Part shown: positions 51,796 to 63,763 of the stretch, one piece after another | Layout: the number at the start of each line of letters is the position of its first letter | Numbering within the stretch: position 1 is the first letter of the stretch | Assembly (NCBI GenBank): GCA_963693365.1 | Contig: CAVNZM010000010.1 | Coordinates: 2,108,001-2,172,000, forward strand | Source: Amoebidium appalachense | Taxonomy: Eukaryota; Ichthyosporea | Reading direction: 5' to 3' | DNA: 64,000 nucleotides | Notes under the pieces: generated by a model | The model's database searches: none | Told to the model about the DNA's origin: nothing | Seen by the model: the letters and a program-made list of their open reading frames with translations, nothing else | Made by a program: the position numbers and the translations under genes

Positions 51796-52125
51796 ATTAT
51801 GATTAAAAATAATGAAAATAAAATCATGATAAATAAACGAATAAATAGACATTTCCCTCCCTCCATGCTCTGCCATGGGGCTGCCCACGGGCCCCGGGCC
51901 CATCACTCCTGTGTTACAAGTAACAGAACACAAGGCAAACATTTAAACATGCCTTCTCCTACACTCCAGCCACGCACATATGTGCGTGCACCTCTGTTTG
52001 CTATAAACAAACCCACTTCAGCTGCCTACTAGTAAAACAAATACAAATCTAGGCTATAGCCATATATATTGGATATCTCAATGCCAAAAGTGTCTTTTAC
52101 ACAGCCTTGTCAAACCAACCCCAAA

Positions 52126-52156
<31 letters not shown>

Positions 52157-52775
52157 GGTCACAATTCGGAAGTGAGTGGCCGAAAACTTTGAGGTGCCTC
52201 AGACGGAAGGGAGAGCCAAGTACTTTGCCATTTTTGGCGGTGTGTGCTATTTTTAGGCCATGGCGCCTAGTAGGGCCTGTGTTGCCCCCCGACACACTGC
52301 TGTCCAAAGAATATAGCCGATAGTCCCTGCACGTGTACTGTCAGCACTCCAGAGGAGAAGGGGAAGGGGGGGGGGGGGGGGGGGGGGGGGAGGGGGGGGG
52401 GGGGGGGGGGGGGCTGGGAGGGGGAAGGGGGGAGGCAATAAGTTAACAGTAAAAAAAAAAAAAGTACAAAGAACATGAATATTTTGTTTGCTGCGGCTAA
52501 ATCCGTGGGATAAAGGCGTAACTAAAAATAGTGCCAGTTGGGGTCGATTTAGAATCCTGACATATAGGTGTGCTATACAGTACGATCTGTGTCTACGCGG
52601 AAGACGTTAATCTCCCCTGGGGCAGTGCCTCACCGGGAGTGAAACGGGATAATAATAAAAAAAATAATAAAAAAATGAAAATTTTGTCCGGAGAGGAGGA
52701 GGGGGAGAAAGGGGGAGGAGGGGGAGAAAGGGGAGAGGTGTGGGTCGGAGGGGGGGGGGGGGGGGGGGGGGGGGG

Positions 52776-52870
<95 letters not shown>

Positions 52871-53405
52871 GAGGTGGGAGGGGGCGGGGGAGGGAAGGTT
52901 GCGCGGGGAGGGGGGGGGGGGGGGGGAGTGGGGAAGAGGGCAAGAGGAATGAAAGGGAAGTTCTTTTCAAACGTGGTTGATTTACAGGCTAAGCGCGACT
53001 TACTTTCCATATATGGAGATTATTTTTTTTGGCTTTTCATTGCATCATGCGTTGTAATGTCGATCAAGTGTGGCAATCTGCAACAATATTAAACTTTGGC
53101 CTCCCTCCTCTATTGAAGAATAGTAATAAAGCAAAAATAAAGGCCCCCCCCTCTCTCCTCCCTCCCCCCTCCCCCCCCTCCCCCCCCCCCACCACCACCA
53201 CCACCACCACACACACACACACACACAAACATGCAGTCTACCTTGCCGTGGGTATTTGTTTCCAACAATCAATCTCGACAACCTATAAAAAGGCTACATA
53301 AATGCAGAAGTAACATAAACATGTGCATCTAACTGTGTGTGTGTGTGTGTGTGCTTGTGAGAGAGAAGGGGAAAGGTGAGAGGCCGAAGGGGAGGGGGAG
53401 GGGGT

Positions 53406-53440
<35 letters not shown>

Positions 53441-53444
53441 CAAC
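50777..53444. other. Region between the 49.6 kb gene and the last placed GET1 exon
   Basis: 50777-52360 is mostly unique with a C run at 51767-51795 and a C/A junction at 52131-52156. 52366-52413 is G-rich. (GT)n occupies 52782-52867. 53145-53225 has C runs and CCA/CA repeats. Minus strand 53262-53225 might be a further GET1 exon but its phase does not fit well. Otherwise no coding signal. Confidence 0.5.
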
Positions 53445-54092
53445 CTGCGGCATGGCCTGGGAAGGCAAACAGCCAACTGGCAGGAGACAGGGCGGAGGCG
53501 GGCAAAAAAAACATTGGCTCACTTCGGTAGGTCAGGAATAGAACACTGTGTACCACCATCTGTGACAGAAACGAACTTTTCAGTAGAAGTAGTGCAAGGC
53601 TGTTTGCTGCACGGAGGGGCACAAGCCAGCGCGGGGTGGTGGGGGCTTGAGTCGAGGGGGGCGGCGGGGGCGGGGGGGGGGGGGGGGGGGGGAGGGGGGG
53701 GGAGGGGGGGGGGGGGGGGGGGGGGGGGGAGGGGGGGGCCGATGGGGGGATCGGGGAGAAGCTCAATATTGATTGCGTGATATCTTCAACCCCTCTCCAG
53801 CCATCGATAGATGAAAATTTTCCAACCACACAAGATTCCAAACCCCTCCCCCCCCCCCCCATAGTGCAAGTACTTAGTTACTAAGCGGCTCAAAATATGC
53901 GTTTACCGGCTTCCATAGCATGGGGGCCCATTGTAAGTGGGTGAGGAAGGGCAACTTACAGCATATATACATGGATACAATATGGCTACAACAAACAGCA
54001 CACAAGGGGAAAACGAAGAAATTAAACCACAACCCCATGTGTTGTGACTTCGGTCTTCCAAATATTTTTTTTTTGTTTTTTGTTTTTTTTCT

Positions 54093-54125
<33 letters not shown>

Positions 54126-54563
54126 TGTATGCGTTAGACGGTTGGAAATATGGAGGAGACAACAAAGAGCAACAACAAAACGTCACAAACGTGGGAAATC
54201 CAAAATCAAAGGAAGGAAGGGAGGAGGGAACGAATGAAGCAGTACATTCGAGGTTACGAAGAACGACCTTCTCGACTATTTAACATGTCTAGCTACACTA
54301 TTTAAAAATCAAACAAGCACGCCCACAGACGCGCAATGAACCGGACCAGGTGCGGTAGAGCAATGAAACGGGGGGGTAAGGGGAGGGGAGTGGACGGTAC
54401 AGAGCGGGGATGGGGGTGGGAATGGGGGTGGTGGTGGTGGTGGGGGGGGGGGGGGGGGGGGGGGGGGGGGAGAATGATGAGTTGCATACAGAGTGCGAAG
54501 TACACGTTCAGCACAGACAACATGATGCTGATGTTTTCCACAGAACACACACAAAGAACATTG

Positions 54564-54605
<42 letters not shown>

Positions 54606-54776
54606 ATCCACTTACCACCAGTGCACGTTTGACATTTGCGAGACTTGCAGCAACCTTGGCATCCTCTGCTGACTTTTGCACAACTGCAGCGAATAAATTA
54701 AAACGTATCCAATGTTTTTTCCTTATTTTATTTTATTTTTAATATTCGTTTTCATCCTTTTTTCTTTTTTTTTTTT

Positions 54777-54818
<42 letters not shown>

Positions 54819-54944
54819 GTTACCAAAGATGGTACACTCTTCACGGACAGAATCATAGGCATGGGAATTAATAGGCGGCGCAGACCCCCCCATCCCCCCC
54901 CCCCCCCCCCCCCCCCCCTTCCACCGCCACACACGCACACACAC

Positions 54945-55009
<65 letters not shown>

Positions 55010-55024
55010 CAGACACGCACGCAC

Positions 55025-55117
<93 letters not shown>

Positions 55118-55313
55118 AGACACACACAAACACACACACGCGCGCACACACACACACCACCAACACCACCGCCACCAACACCACTACCGCCACACACATC
55201 AACACCACAACACACATACACATGTTAAGGCGATGGATATAACGATTGTTTAATTGTGTGTGCTGGGTGGTGGCAGGCGGGGGCAGAGAGTGGGTGGGTG
55301 GGAAGGGTGTTGT

Positions 55314-55344
<31 letters not shown>

Positions 55345-56311
55345 GGGAGGTGGAGGAGAGAGAGAGAGAGAGAGAGGGAGGGAGGGAGGGAGGGAGGGAG
55401 GGAGGGGGGAGAGAGGGAGGGAGGGAGGGAGAGGGAGAGAGAGTGTGTGTGTGTGTGTGTGTGTGTTGTGCGAGCGTGTGTGAAGGGAGAGCTGGGTGAT
55501 AGGGGGAAGAGGATGACAAACATACGAGCAGGTACATAGGTGGGCGGCCAATCCTATTTAGAGGGGGGGGGGGGGGGGGGAGGGGGGGGGGGGGGGGCAG
55601 CAAAGGCTCAGTCACGAATCAAAACAGCCACAGAATTGAAAACTGGCAAGACACACCCAATCAGCACATTACCCCCATAACCAAACAAGGCTGTTCCACT
55701 GCAGGATACGTACCCAGGGTTTCGAATTCAGCCTGGACTTTGATCTTTTGCCTTGACAACCTCGCATGCTGTGCAAATTCGTCCTGAGACAACAGAGCAA
55801 CGTGTTAAAAAGAAAACAGAGTATCTTTGGTCTCTCTCCCTCGCTCACACACACACACACACACACTATCTCTCTCTCTCTCCCCTGTCTCCCTTTCCCT
55901 CTCTCCCTCCCTCCATCTTTCCCTTACTCCCTCCCTCCCTCCCTCCCTCCCTCACTCTCTCTCTCCCTCCCTCCCTCCCTCCCTCCCTCCCTCCCTCCCT
56001 CCCTCCCTGAGCCCCCACAACAACCCCCCGCCGTTCGCCCCTTACCTCCCTCCAAAAACTCACACACATACTCCAACTGCCCTGCTGCCCACACCACCCC
56101 TACCGATCCACCTACTCACCCGTTCGCCCAAACTCCCACCCATTCGCCCACCCACCCACCCACCCAAACGCTCAAACGCACAAAGACACCCAGGCATAAA
56201 AAACAATAAACAAGTGGACCTGCACGTGTGCACACACACATGCGCGCGTGCGCGCGCAAGCACGCACGCACACATACATGCACTCACGCATGAACGCATG
56301 CACGCACGCAT

Positions 56312-56361
<50 letters not shown>

Positions 56362-56509
56362 GTGGGCTGATGGTAGCTAGCTCCTTTGCCATTTCCTTCA
56401 GTTCCTGCGCCTTGTTACCCAACTGCTCCTTCAAAACCTGTGGCCGGAATTTCTGCTGCAGAAACCCTTGTAGCTGTGTGTGTGTGTGCGCGCGCACGCG
56501 TGCGCGTGC

Positions 56510-56540
<31 letters not shown>

Positions 56541-57772
56541 GGTGCGTTTGTGTGTGTGAGTGTGTGCGTGTGCGTGTGCATGTGTGCATGTGTGCATGTG
56601 CATGTGTGTGTGCGTGTGCGGGCTTGCTTGTGTGTGCCCGTTTGCGGGTCTACGCGTGTTGGGCTTGTAAGTGGGCCAAGAAAGGGGAGGAAAGGGGGTT
56701 TAGAAAGTGTTAAAAAGTAAGAAGTACACCTCCACGATTGGCAACACAATGCAGAGAGAAAGCATCCAGGGGTCACACAGAGAGAGGTTACTTTTCCTCA
56801 AACGGCTAGACAATAAACCTGCTTGCCCGGTTTCTTTTCGCGCCAATCCACGGGGGGGGAGGGGGGGTGGGGGGGGGGGTGGGGGGGGGTGGGAAGGGGG
56901 GTTGTGTGTGTATTGTGTGTATGAGTGGACAGGGGGGGGGGGGGGGGGGGGGGGGCTTTTAATCCTGGGATAGGCGGGAAAAGAACAGGGTTAATAGCTC
57001 AACAAAAAATACACACATAGACGCACGTACAGGACAGGACATCTCCATCCAATGTAGCTGACCCTCCTCCCCCCCCCCCCCCCCCCCCCCCCGCAAAAAA
57101 AAAGAAAGGAAAAAAAAGCGGGGGGGGGGGGGGGGGGGGGCTGGGGGACTGCAAACGAAGAAAAAGAAAAGCACGGAAAAGACAATTGGGGATAAGAAAA
57201 GGAACAGCATCACAGATCTTCAAACTCACCCTTTTCCAAACCTTATCCTCCCTCCCCCCTCCTCCCGCCCCCCCCCCCAAAAAAGAAAAAAAAACACTGA
57301 AACAAACTCTACCCTCCCCGGCTCCCTCCTTCCCTCCCTTCTCCCTTCTGCCAACCTACTATTCTTCCTCCCTCCCTCCCTCCCGTAACCCTTTTCCCCC
57401 TCCCCCCTCCCCCACCCACCCACCCACCCTTCCTCCCTTTCCCCTGGCCCCCCCCTGCCTCTCTCACCCACTCTCTCTGCCCCCTGGCCCCTCCTCACCC
57501 ACCCCTTCTCTCTCCCTCGCCCTCCCTCGCTCTCGATCTGGCTCACTGACTATACTCTCTCTGCTTTAGCCCAGCTCTCCCATCTTCCCCCTCTCCCTAC
57601 CCCCCGCCCCTCCCGCTCCCCTCAACCCCCTCCACCTTCCCCCCCCCCCCCCCCCTCTCTTTCCCCGCCACCACCACCAAATCACATTCCTTCCTGCTTT
57701 AGATCTCTCTCCATGTGCCCCCCCCCCCCCCCCCCCCCCTCCCCGGTTCTCCCCTTCCCCCCCCCCCCCCCC

Positions 57773-57804
<32 letters not shown>

Positions 57805-58422
57805 GCCACCAACCCACCTCCTCTTGGCCTTCCGTGTGTAAAGCATTTAACAAGAAAAAGAGCAACTGTGAGATCTCTCACGAATCGACTATAGTTTGCA
57901 TTTCTTTTGGAAACTCACACTAGCGGGGGGGGGCGGGGGGGATATGAGGATGGGGATGGGGGTGGGGAGAGGAGGGAATGGAAGTGGCGGCTTCAGCAGG
58001 GGAGGGAGGGGAGGGGGGGGGGGGGGGTTAAACTATGTAGAGAGAGGTGCACCACGTAGACGGTGCTGGGATCTAAACACAACCTCATTTTACCACCACT
58101 GTGGTCTCTTTGGAGAAAAAGAAGAACGAGGGATCAAGAATTCAGTCGAAAATGCTCATATGGTTCAACCCTGTGGCATGCTCGAGCCCTTCGAATCTAC
58201 ATGAACTACTATTCTTGTAGCACACGCCAGCACACGCAGAAACCACCACACACACACACACAAATGCTTACACCAAAATATATCCATGCAGCCACAAGCA
58301 CAGTAACCAAGAACACGAAATCACCGACACAGATGCACACAGGGACGCACTATTGGTAGCAGAGCCTCCAGCAGCACAAGACCGCAGCTGATTAGAGCCA
58401 CAGTCAACGCAGGAAGAACCAT
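53445..58422 (-). CDS. GET1: WRB/GET1 family receptor for tail-anchored protein insertion (C-terminus incomplete)
   Basis: ER membrane protein that receives tail-anchored proteins from the GET3 ATPase. Exons (coding order) 58422-58351, 56473-56360, 55783-55714 and 54683-54616 join in phase. Exon 1 is a membrane helix ([19 protein letters not shown]). Exons 2-4 form the cytosolic coiled coil that grips GET3, with [32 protein letters not shown] (compare DEFARYARLERKI in human WRB) and [13 protein letters not shown] later exon 53559-53445 ([30 protein letters not shown]) matches the second helix and loop, but joining it directly leaves about seven residues missing, so a small exon or a different acceptor between 53560 and 54615 is likely. 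The last helix and stop are not placed. Confidence 0.82.
54061..54220 (-). mobile_element. Family A element with C/A tail (read T then G)
   Basis: T-rich run 54064-54094, G run 54096-54124, then atgtatgcgttagacggttg, gaaatatggaggagacaac, aaacgtcacaaacg, gggaaatccaaaatcaaagg. In the gap of the GET1 gene between exons 4 and the 53559 exon. Confidence 0.75.
54440..54604 (-). mobile_element. Family B element between two G runs
   Basis: G run 54441-54470, agaatgatgagttgcata, cagagtgcgaagtacacgtt, cagacaacatgatgctgatg, acacaaagaac, then G run 54568-54604 ending 12 bases before GET1 exon 4. Confidence 0.7.
54934..55165 (+). repeat. (GCAC)n and (CA)n compound microsatellite
   Basis: About 20 units of CGCA at 54945-55025 then a long (CA)n to 55111, in GET1 intron 3 (54684-55713). 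The same intron has T22/G35 at 54761-54817 and a G run with GGGA repeats at 55314-55445. Confidence 0.93.
55860..56010 (+). repeat. (CCCT)n tract
   Basis: CT and CCCT repeats, the last 50 bases almost pure CCCT, upstream (gene sense) of GET1 exon 3 where it reads as a purine tract. CA, GCAC and GT repeats fill the intron to 56359. Confidence 0.9.
56474..58350. repeat. GET1 intron 1: GT, G/C runs, family B fragment
   Basis: GT-rich to 56640, a family B fragment at 56695-56790 (taaaaagtaagaagtacacc, caacacaatgcagagag), G runs to 56956, C run then A/G/A and G run at 57069-57140 (an imperfect hairpin), C/T-rich 57230-57800 with T24 at 57781-57804, then unique sequence to 58350 with no exon signal. 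Confidence 0.75.
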
Positions 58423-59043
58423 GTTGAAGTCTATACCCTTCAGCTTACTTAGCACTCGCTATTGTAATTCCCACCTCCTTTATCCCCCTTTGTTGCAATT
58501 GGATATGACCTTCTGCAATTCCCTCACATGTGATCACCTCAGGGATCCCACTAAGCTTTATACCGTGTATTGTTACCAAAACACCAGATCAATTGTGTAA
58601 CATGTACATGTAGCAGATGCTAAAGCGTATGTGGTCTGAAATGTCGCCACTACCAAAAAATCTACGTATGTAGTAATCTAACCTAGCTTGCAGTGAACAT
58701 TACGGTATAGCTACTAATAAAGCGCTACTAAGGTTCAAGTGTCACGGCCCCGGCGGCGGGGGAGTATCGCAGAATCCCCCTTATCAACTTAGATAGATAT
58801 ATGCACCTGCCCCACAGTAGCCTCAACCATGTATAAAGCCGCCAGGTGCCTTGATACCATAAGTCCCTCTCTTTGCCTCGAGTAAACAGCGTAAAACCCC
58901 TATCCAACTACACTGACCTCACCGTGATATGATCTTCAGACCCGGGGGCCGGGGAGGGGGAGGTGGGGGTTGACTCTTTCAGCCCCTGTTATGTGTGTCT
59001 ATGCACGTTTGTGTGTGTGTGTGTGTGTGCGTGTGTGTGTGTG

Positions 59044-59082
<39 letters not shown>

Positions 59083-59520
59083 CAGTGTGTATGTGTGTTT
59101 ATGTGTGTGTGTCCAGGCCGTGTGTACATTTGCATGTGTGCGTGTGTGAGCCTCAGTCACGGTGTGTCAGTGCCCTTGTGTGCGCATGTTTTTAGCACAT
59201 CGATTATAAGCCGGGAGGGTAAGGCCTTGGAGCCCTCAATAATTGGGAAGAGCAATGCGGATCGGTACCGGTGTGTGTGTGTGTGTGTGTATGCGTACGT
59301 GTGTGTGTGCACGTGTGTGTGTGTTTGGGGGGGGGGGGGAGGGGGGATGTGTGTGTGGGTGTGTGCACGTGTGTGTATGGGGGGGGGGGGGGGGGGGGGG
59401 GAGGGAGGGGGAGGGAGGGGGAGGGGTTGGTTACACGGGGCCCGGGCTCGAGCCATGATAAGCGCCTTCGCTTTATTTTTAACCCATCCATATGATCAAG
59501 CAGATATTTATGTATTTACA
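58423..59520. other. Upstream flank of GET1
   Basis: 58423-58980 is unique, A/T-balanced and free of homopolymers, as expected for a promoter; no motif stands out. 59010-59080 and 59271-59440 are (GT)n and G-run DNA. No gene supported. Confidence 0.5.
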
Positions 59521-59635
59521 TTGAAGTGAAGCAAAATAATATATACATGTACTTACATTTAAACATTATGAGATAAAACAGGAAAGTGCTAGTACTAAAG
59601 AAAAAAAGGAATCTGATAAAAAAACATAGAAGAAG

Positions 59636-59716
59636 AAGGAGGAGGAGGAGGAGGAGGAGGAGGAGGAGGAGGAGGAGGAGGAGGAGGAGGAGGAGGAGGA
59701 GGAGGAGGAGGAGGAG
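59636..59716 (+). repeat. (AGG)n trinucleotide repeat
   Basis: About 27 near-perfect units next to the T/G end of a family B element. Long arginine, leucine or serine open frames come from this tract. Confidence 0.95.
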
Positions 59717-59742
59717 AACGTCGTGTGTGGGTGTGAGAGAGC

Positions 59743-59756
59743 TTTTTTTTTTTTTT

Positions 59757-59788
<32 letters not shown>

Positions 59789-60180
59789 TGAATGCGGAAC
59801 AAAGTACGAAGTACGCATACACGATGAGAAGCATGGTGCAGGACACATGCAAAGGCAAACATTCAAGTATGCAACATCAGCCGTGCGCACAGTATGCGTC
59901 ATAAGTAGAGCCCATCCTCAGGGAGGGCCCAAGTCATCAATTGCGTCTGAGTTTCGACCCCTTAGCCCGCGTATATACGACGCTCCAACTCAGACAGAAG
60001 CATCAACTGAACTTGGGTGGGTCAACCCGTCTTGATCACAGACGAGCAGGGTTGCTTATGCAAGCAAGGAGAGCAAAACGGTGAAGATGTGTGTGCAAAC
60101 TAATGCAGTGCAGCGAAAAACGCGTATGTGCTTACGGATGCACGACACAGAGCAACCATGCCCGGTTGCATGGAAGTAAA
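59743..60180 (-). mobile_element. Family B element, full length with C/A tail (read T then G)
   Basis: T24, G20, then tttgaatgcgg, aaagtacgaagtacgcatac, atgcaaaggcaaacattcaa, gcccatcctcagggaggg, tcgaccccttagcccgcg, gtcttgatcacagacgagca, gcttatgcaagcaagg, and cccggttgcatggaagtaa at the far (5') end. Same extent as 61316-61722. Confidence 0.88.
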
Positions 60181-60570
60181 GAGGGGGGGGGGGAGGGGGG
60201 GGGGGCAAGAAAGGAAGCGCCAAACAGCTACACTCCAAAATAATACTACACAGCCATGACCCAATTATCGAGCAATTTGAATGAAGGTTCAGGTATCCTC
60301 ATACAGGACGAAGTAACTGTTGGTATCTGGCATACGGAAGAAAGCGAAGACTTATTCCGACGATTATAGTAGGTAGTATGTATTCACGACACCCGATAAA
60401 AACTACGCAAATCGCGTGGCGCATACTTAACCTGCAAAAAATATCAAAACCTTGTGTATTCAGCCACGCATTGCTTAGGCGTTCAAGAAGCAAATATCTG
60501 CGTACATCATTAAATTTGAAAAAAAAAATAAAAAAAACAGAAAAGAAAAGAAAAAAACCAAATCACACTT

Positions 60571-60632
60571 GTACGTCCAAACTTTTTAACAAGCTTTCAT
60601 GGTACGTCCAAACTTTTTAACAAGCTTTCATG
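60571..60632 (+). repeat. 31-bp perfect tandem duplication
   Basis: Two copies of gtacgtccaaactttttaac plus aagctttcatg, back to back. A recent slip or unequal exchange in otherwise unique A/T-rich DNA. Confidence 0.95.
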
Positions 60633-60824
60633 TAGTGTGCTCTAACAGTCCCTTGCACCAAGAGCTCCTACTTCACAAAACCCACACCTTCATACACCTT
60701 TAAAAGATCCTCCGAATGCTTCATACAGTGCACACACACACACAACACCGCATGCAGTCTGCACACATCCAAAACCAGAACCAACAAACCAAACACATTC
60801 ACATCGATATCACACACCATACAG

Positions 60825-60929
60825 GCAGATGGCTGGAGCCGGGCCAGATGCTGGTAGAACTTCGGAGCGGACCCGACCCACGCCCCACACCCCCTCCACA
60901 AAGACTCAGAACCCCCGGTGGTTTTTCAG
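60825..60929 (+). CDS. Weak candidate exon
   Basis: 105 bases between a CA-rich stretch ending acag and a good donor (TTTTTCAG then gtaatc). Two frames are open; one reads GRWLEPGQMLVELRSGP. Size and edges are exon-like and base composition differs from neighbours, but no family is recognised and no partner exon was found. Confidence 0.2.
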
Positions 60930-61130
60930 GTAATCACATACATAGCTGTTAGGGGCAACACATAGTTAGAAAACAGCAGTTTATACTTATTAGTACTCAA
61001 AAAAGATGAAGGTGGAACTAGAAATAAAACCATAACTGTGCATCGGAGTCCAGCAGCAAGCAACAAAGAGGCCAAGCTTTAGTGGTGGTGGTAGTGGCAG
61101 TAGTGTGTGTGTGTGTGTGTGTGTGTGTTT

Positions 61131-61169
<39 letters not shown>

Positions 61170-61172
61170 GAT

Positions 61173-61203
<31 letters not shown>

Positions 61204-61722
61204 AGAATGGCTTACAGTACAAGCGCTCTCACGACGGAAAGCATGGTGTAGATTGCAAAGGACACGGGAAGAGTATGCATCGTTAGTAGAGCCCATCCCC
61301 CCCCCCCCCCCCCCCTGGGGGGGGGGAGGGGGGTTTGAATGCGGAACACAGTACGAAGTACGTATACACGATGAGAAGCATGGTGCAGGACACATGCAAA
61401 GGCAAACATTCAAGTATGCAGCATCAGCCATGCGCACAGTATGCGTCATAAGCAGAGCCCATCCTCAGGGAGGGCCCAAGTCATCAATTGCGTCTGAGTT
61501 TCGACCCCTTAGCCCGCGTATATACGACGCTCCAACTCAGACAGCAGCATCAACTGAACTTGCCCGTCTTGATCAAAGACGAGCAGGGTTGCTTATGCAA
61601 GCAAGGTGAGCAAAACGGTGAAGATGTGTGTGCAAACTAATGCAGTGCAGCGACAAACACGTATGTGCTTACAGATGCACGACACAGAGCAACCATGCCC
61701 GGTTGCATGGAAGTAAAGATGT
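61170..61722 (-). mobile_element. Two adjacent family B elements
   Basis: 61170-61300: G run, gaatggcttacagtacaag, gaaagcatggtgtagattgc, gagtatgcatcgttag, gagcccatc. 61316-61722: C then G runs, tttgaatgcggaacacagta, gaagtacgtatacacgatga and the full head to cccggttgcatggaagtaa. The second lacks 8 bases (ggtgggtc) near 61563 found in the 59743 copy. Confidence 0.85.
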
Positions 61723-61799
61723 CTCCACACAGTGGGGCTTGAGTGTCTTGTCAATGAGGTGTGTGTGTAAGTGTGTACACCCTCAAGTGTGGGCATGCA

Positions 61800-62054
61800 A
61801 CGTGTGTGCGCTTGTGTTTGTTTGTGCGTGTGTGTGTGTGTATGTGTGTGTGTGTGTGTGTGCTTGTGTGTGTGTGTGTGTGTATGTGTGTGTGTGTGCG
61901 TGCTTGTGTGTGTGTGTGTGTGTGTGTGTGTGTCTGTGTGTGTGTGTCTGTGTGTGTGTGTGTGTGTATGCGTGTGTGTATGTGTGTGCTTGTGTGTGTG
62001 TGTGTGTGTCTGTGTGTGTGTGTATGTGTCTGTGTGTGTGTGTCTGTGAATGTG

Positions 62055-62141
<87 letters not shown>

Positions 62142-62215
62142 TGTGTTCGTGTGTTCGTGTGTGTGTGTGTGCGCGCGCGCCCGCGCCCGCGTGTGTGTGT
62201 ACGTGTGTGTGGTCA
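61800..62215 (+). repeat. Compound (GT)n array
   Basis: Over 400 bases of GT repeats with scattered C, A and T changes that make a slow higher-order pattern (TGTGTGTCTGTGTGTG, TGTGTATGTGTGTG). Confidence 0.92.
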
Positions 62216-62274
62216 CTGGGGCAAAATACAGCCAGCAGTCAGGTGTGACGGGTGTGTAAACGGACGAAAGCGGG

Positions 62275-62396
62275 GGGGGGGGGGGGGGGGGGGGTTGTCG
62301 ATTAAATATGCTACAGAGTGCAGACTACACCTTATTGAACAACAATATGCAGATTTCAAGACACACAAAAATGAATCATACGCAGAGCCCATCTTC

Positions 62397-62400
<4 letters not shown>
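62275..62400 (-). mobile_element. Family B fragment between two G runs
   Basis: G run, ttgtcgattaaatatg, ctacagagtgcagactacac, caatatgcagatttcaag, cgcagagcccatcttcccgg, G run. Confidence 0.7.
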
Positions 62401-62427
<27 letters not shown>

Positions 62428-62454
62428 AGGGGAGGGGGGGAGGGGAGAGCAAGT

Positions 62455-62488
<34 letters not shown>

Positions 62489-62617
62489 ATGCTTGATGAT
62501 GTGGTATTATAGATTTTTTTTAGTTTTTAGTTTTGGCAGCGGTGGGTTGGTGGGTGGGTGGGTGATTGGGGTGGTGGCAATGGTGGTGGTGGTGGTGGTG
62601 TTATTAAGGGAAAGAGG

Positions 62618-62648
<31 letters not shown>

Positions 62649-62804
62649 AGGGGCAGCCATGCAGATGCAGAGGAATCAGAGGGCGGAAGAAGAAGAGATT
62701 GAGGTTTAAACACAAAACACGACAAAACCATCACAATTCAATTGCGCAAAGCCCCGCAATAGACACACTCGAGCAAGAGACTCGAACAAATACATCCCAA
62801 GAGC

Positions 62805-62965
62805 TGGGGGGGGGGGGGGGGGGGGGGGGTTTGAATGCGTTAAAAAGTACGAAGTACACAAGAACAAACGGATAACACGATGCAGAATGCAAGCCATACA
62901 TAAAGAGTATGCATAATAAGCAGAGCCCATCCTCAGGGGGGGCCCACGTCATCCACAGTACCCGG
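62805..62965 (-). mobile_element. Family B element between two G runs
   Basis: G run 62806-62829, tttgaatgcgttaaaaag, tacgaagtacacaagaac, cgatgcagaatgcaagccat, aaagagtatgcataataagc, agagcccatcctcagggg, cacgtcatccacagtaccc, G run. Closest to variant C heads at 14122 and 15147 but cut at the head. Confidence 0.8.
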
Positions 62966-63067
62966 GGGGGGGGGGGGGGGGGGGGAAGGGAGGGGGGAGG
63001 TAGGGATCTGGAGATGTGGCATGCTGGTAGGAGGAGAAGAACGGGGAGAGGGGTTTTGGCGGGCGGG

Positions 63068-63099
<32 letters not shown>

Positions 63100-63732
63100 A
63101 GGGGGGAAAAGGGAGTGTGGAAGGAGCAAGAATGGGCGCACGTGCGTATGTTGATGTTTTGTGGGTTTCTCTTCCTTTCCTTTTATCTTGTCCCCCCTTT
63201 CCCCCCTTCCCCTACAGGCACGCACGCACGCACGCACGCACGCATGCACGCACGCACGCACGCAAAAAAAAAAAAAAAAAAAGGGGGCAGCTCAAACTAC
63301 TCAAATTCAAATCATTGTGCACACAACCCAGTTTTCTTCTGCACCCCCTCTGCTTCTTACCCTTTTTTCCGTGTTGGAGAAGGCATAGTTCGCGGGAGGG
63401 GGGAGGAGGGGGGAGGCAGGGGTTGAAGGGGGGAGGGGGGAGGGGGGGGGGGGGGGAGCGGCTGGATAGAAAGTTCACGTGTGCGTCTGTGTGGTCTGTG
63501 CCTTTTTACCCACAAGACATTACACCCCCTCCCCTCCCAACCCCCCTCCCCCTCCCCCCTCTTCCCTTCTTTCCCCCCCCCCAATCACACACACAAAAAC
63601 CAAACACAAACATACCCCACAAACACCACCAGAACCATTTCACCACACCCACCCAAGCGTCTCTCTTTCCTTCACTCCCATCTTCATGTAGTGAAGGTGG
63701 TGGTGGTTGGGGGAGGGGGGGGGGGGGGGGTA

Positions 63733-63763
<31 letters not shown>

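Noticed and set aside
59586-60035. 149-codon plus-strand frame with an arginine run, and related frames at 15550, 61082 and 6772
   Set aside because: They run through (AGG)n or G runs and the body of family B elements. The shared peptide-like text is the element sequence in one frame, with other copies broken, and no sign of protein-level conservation.
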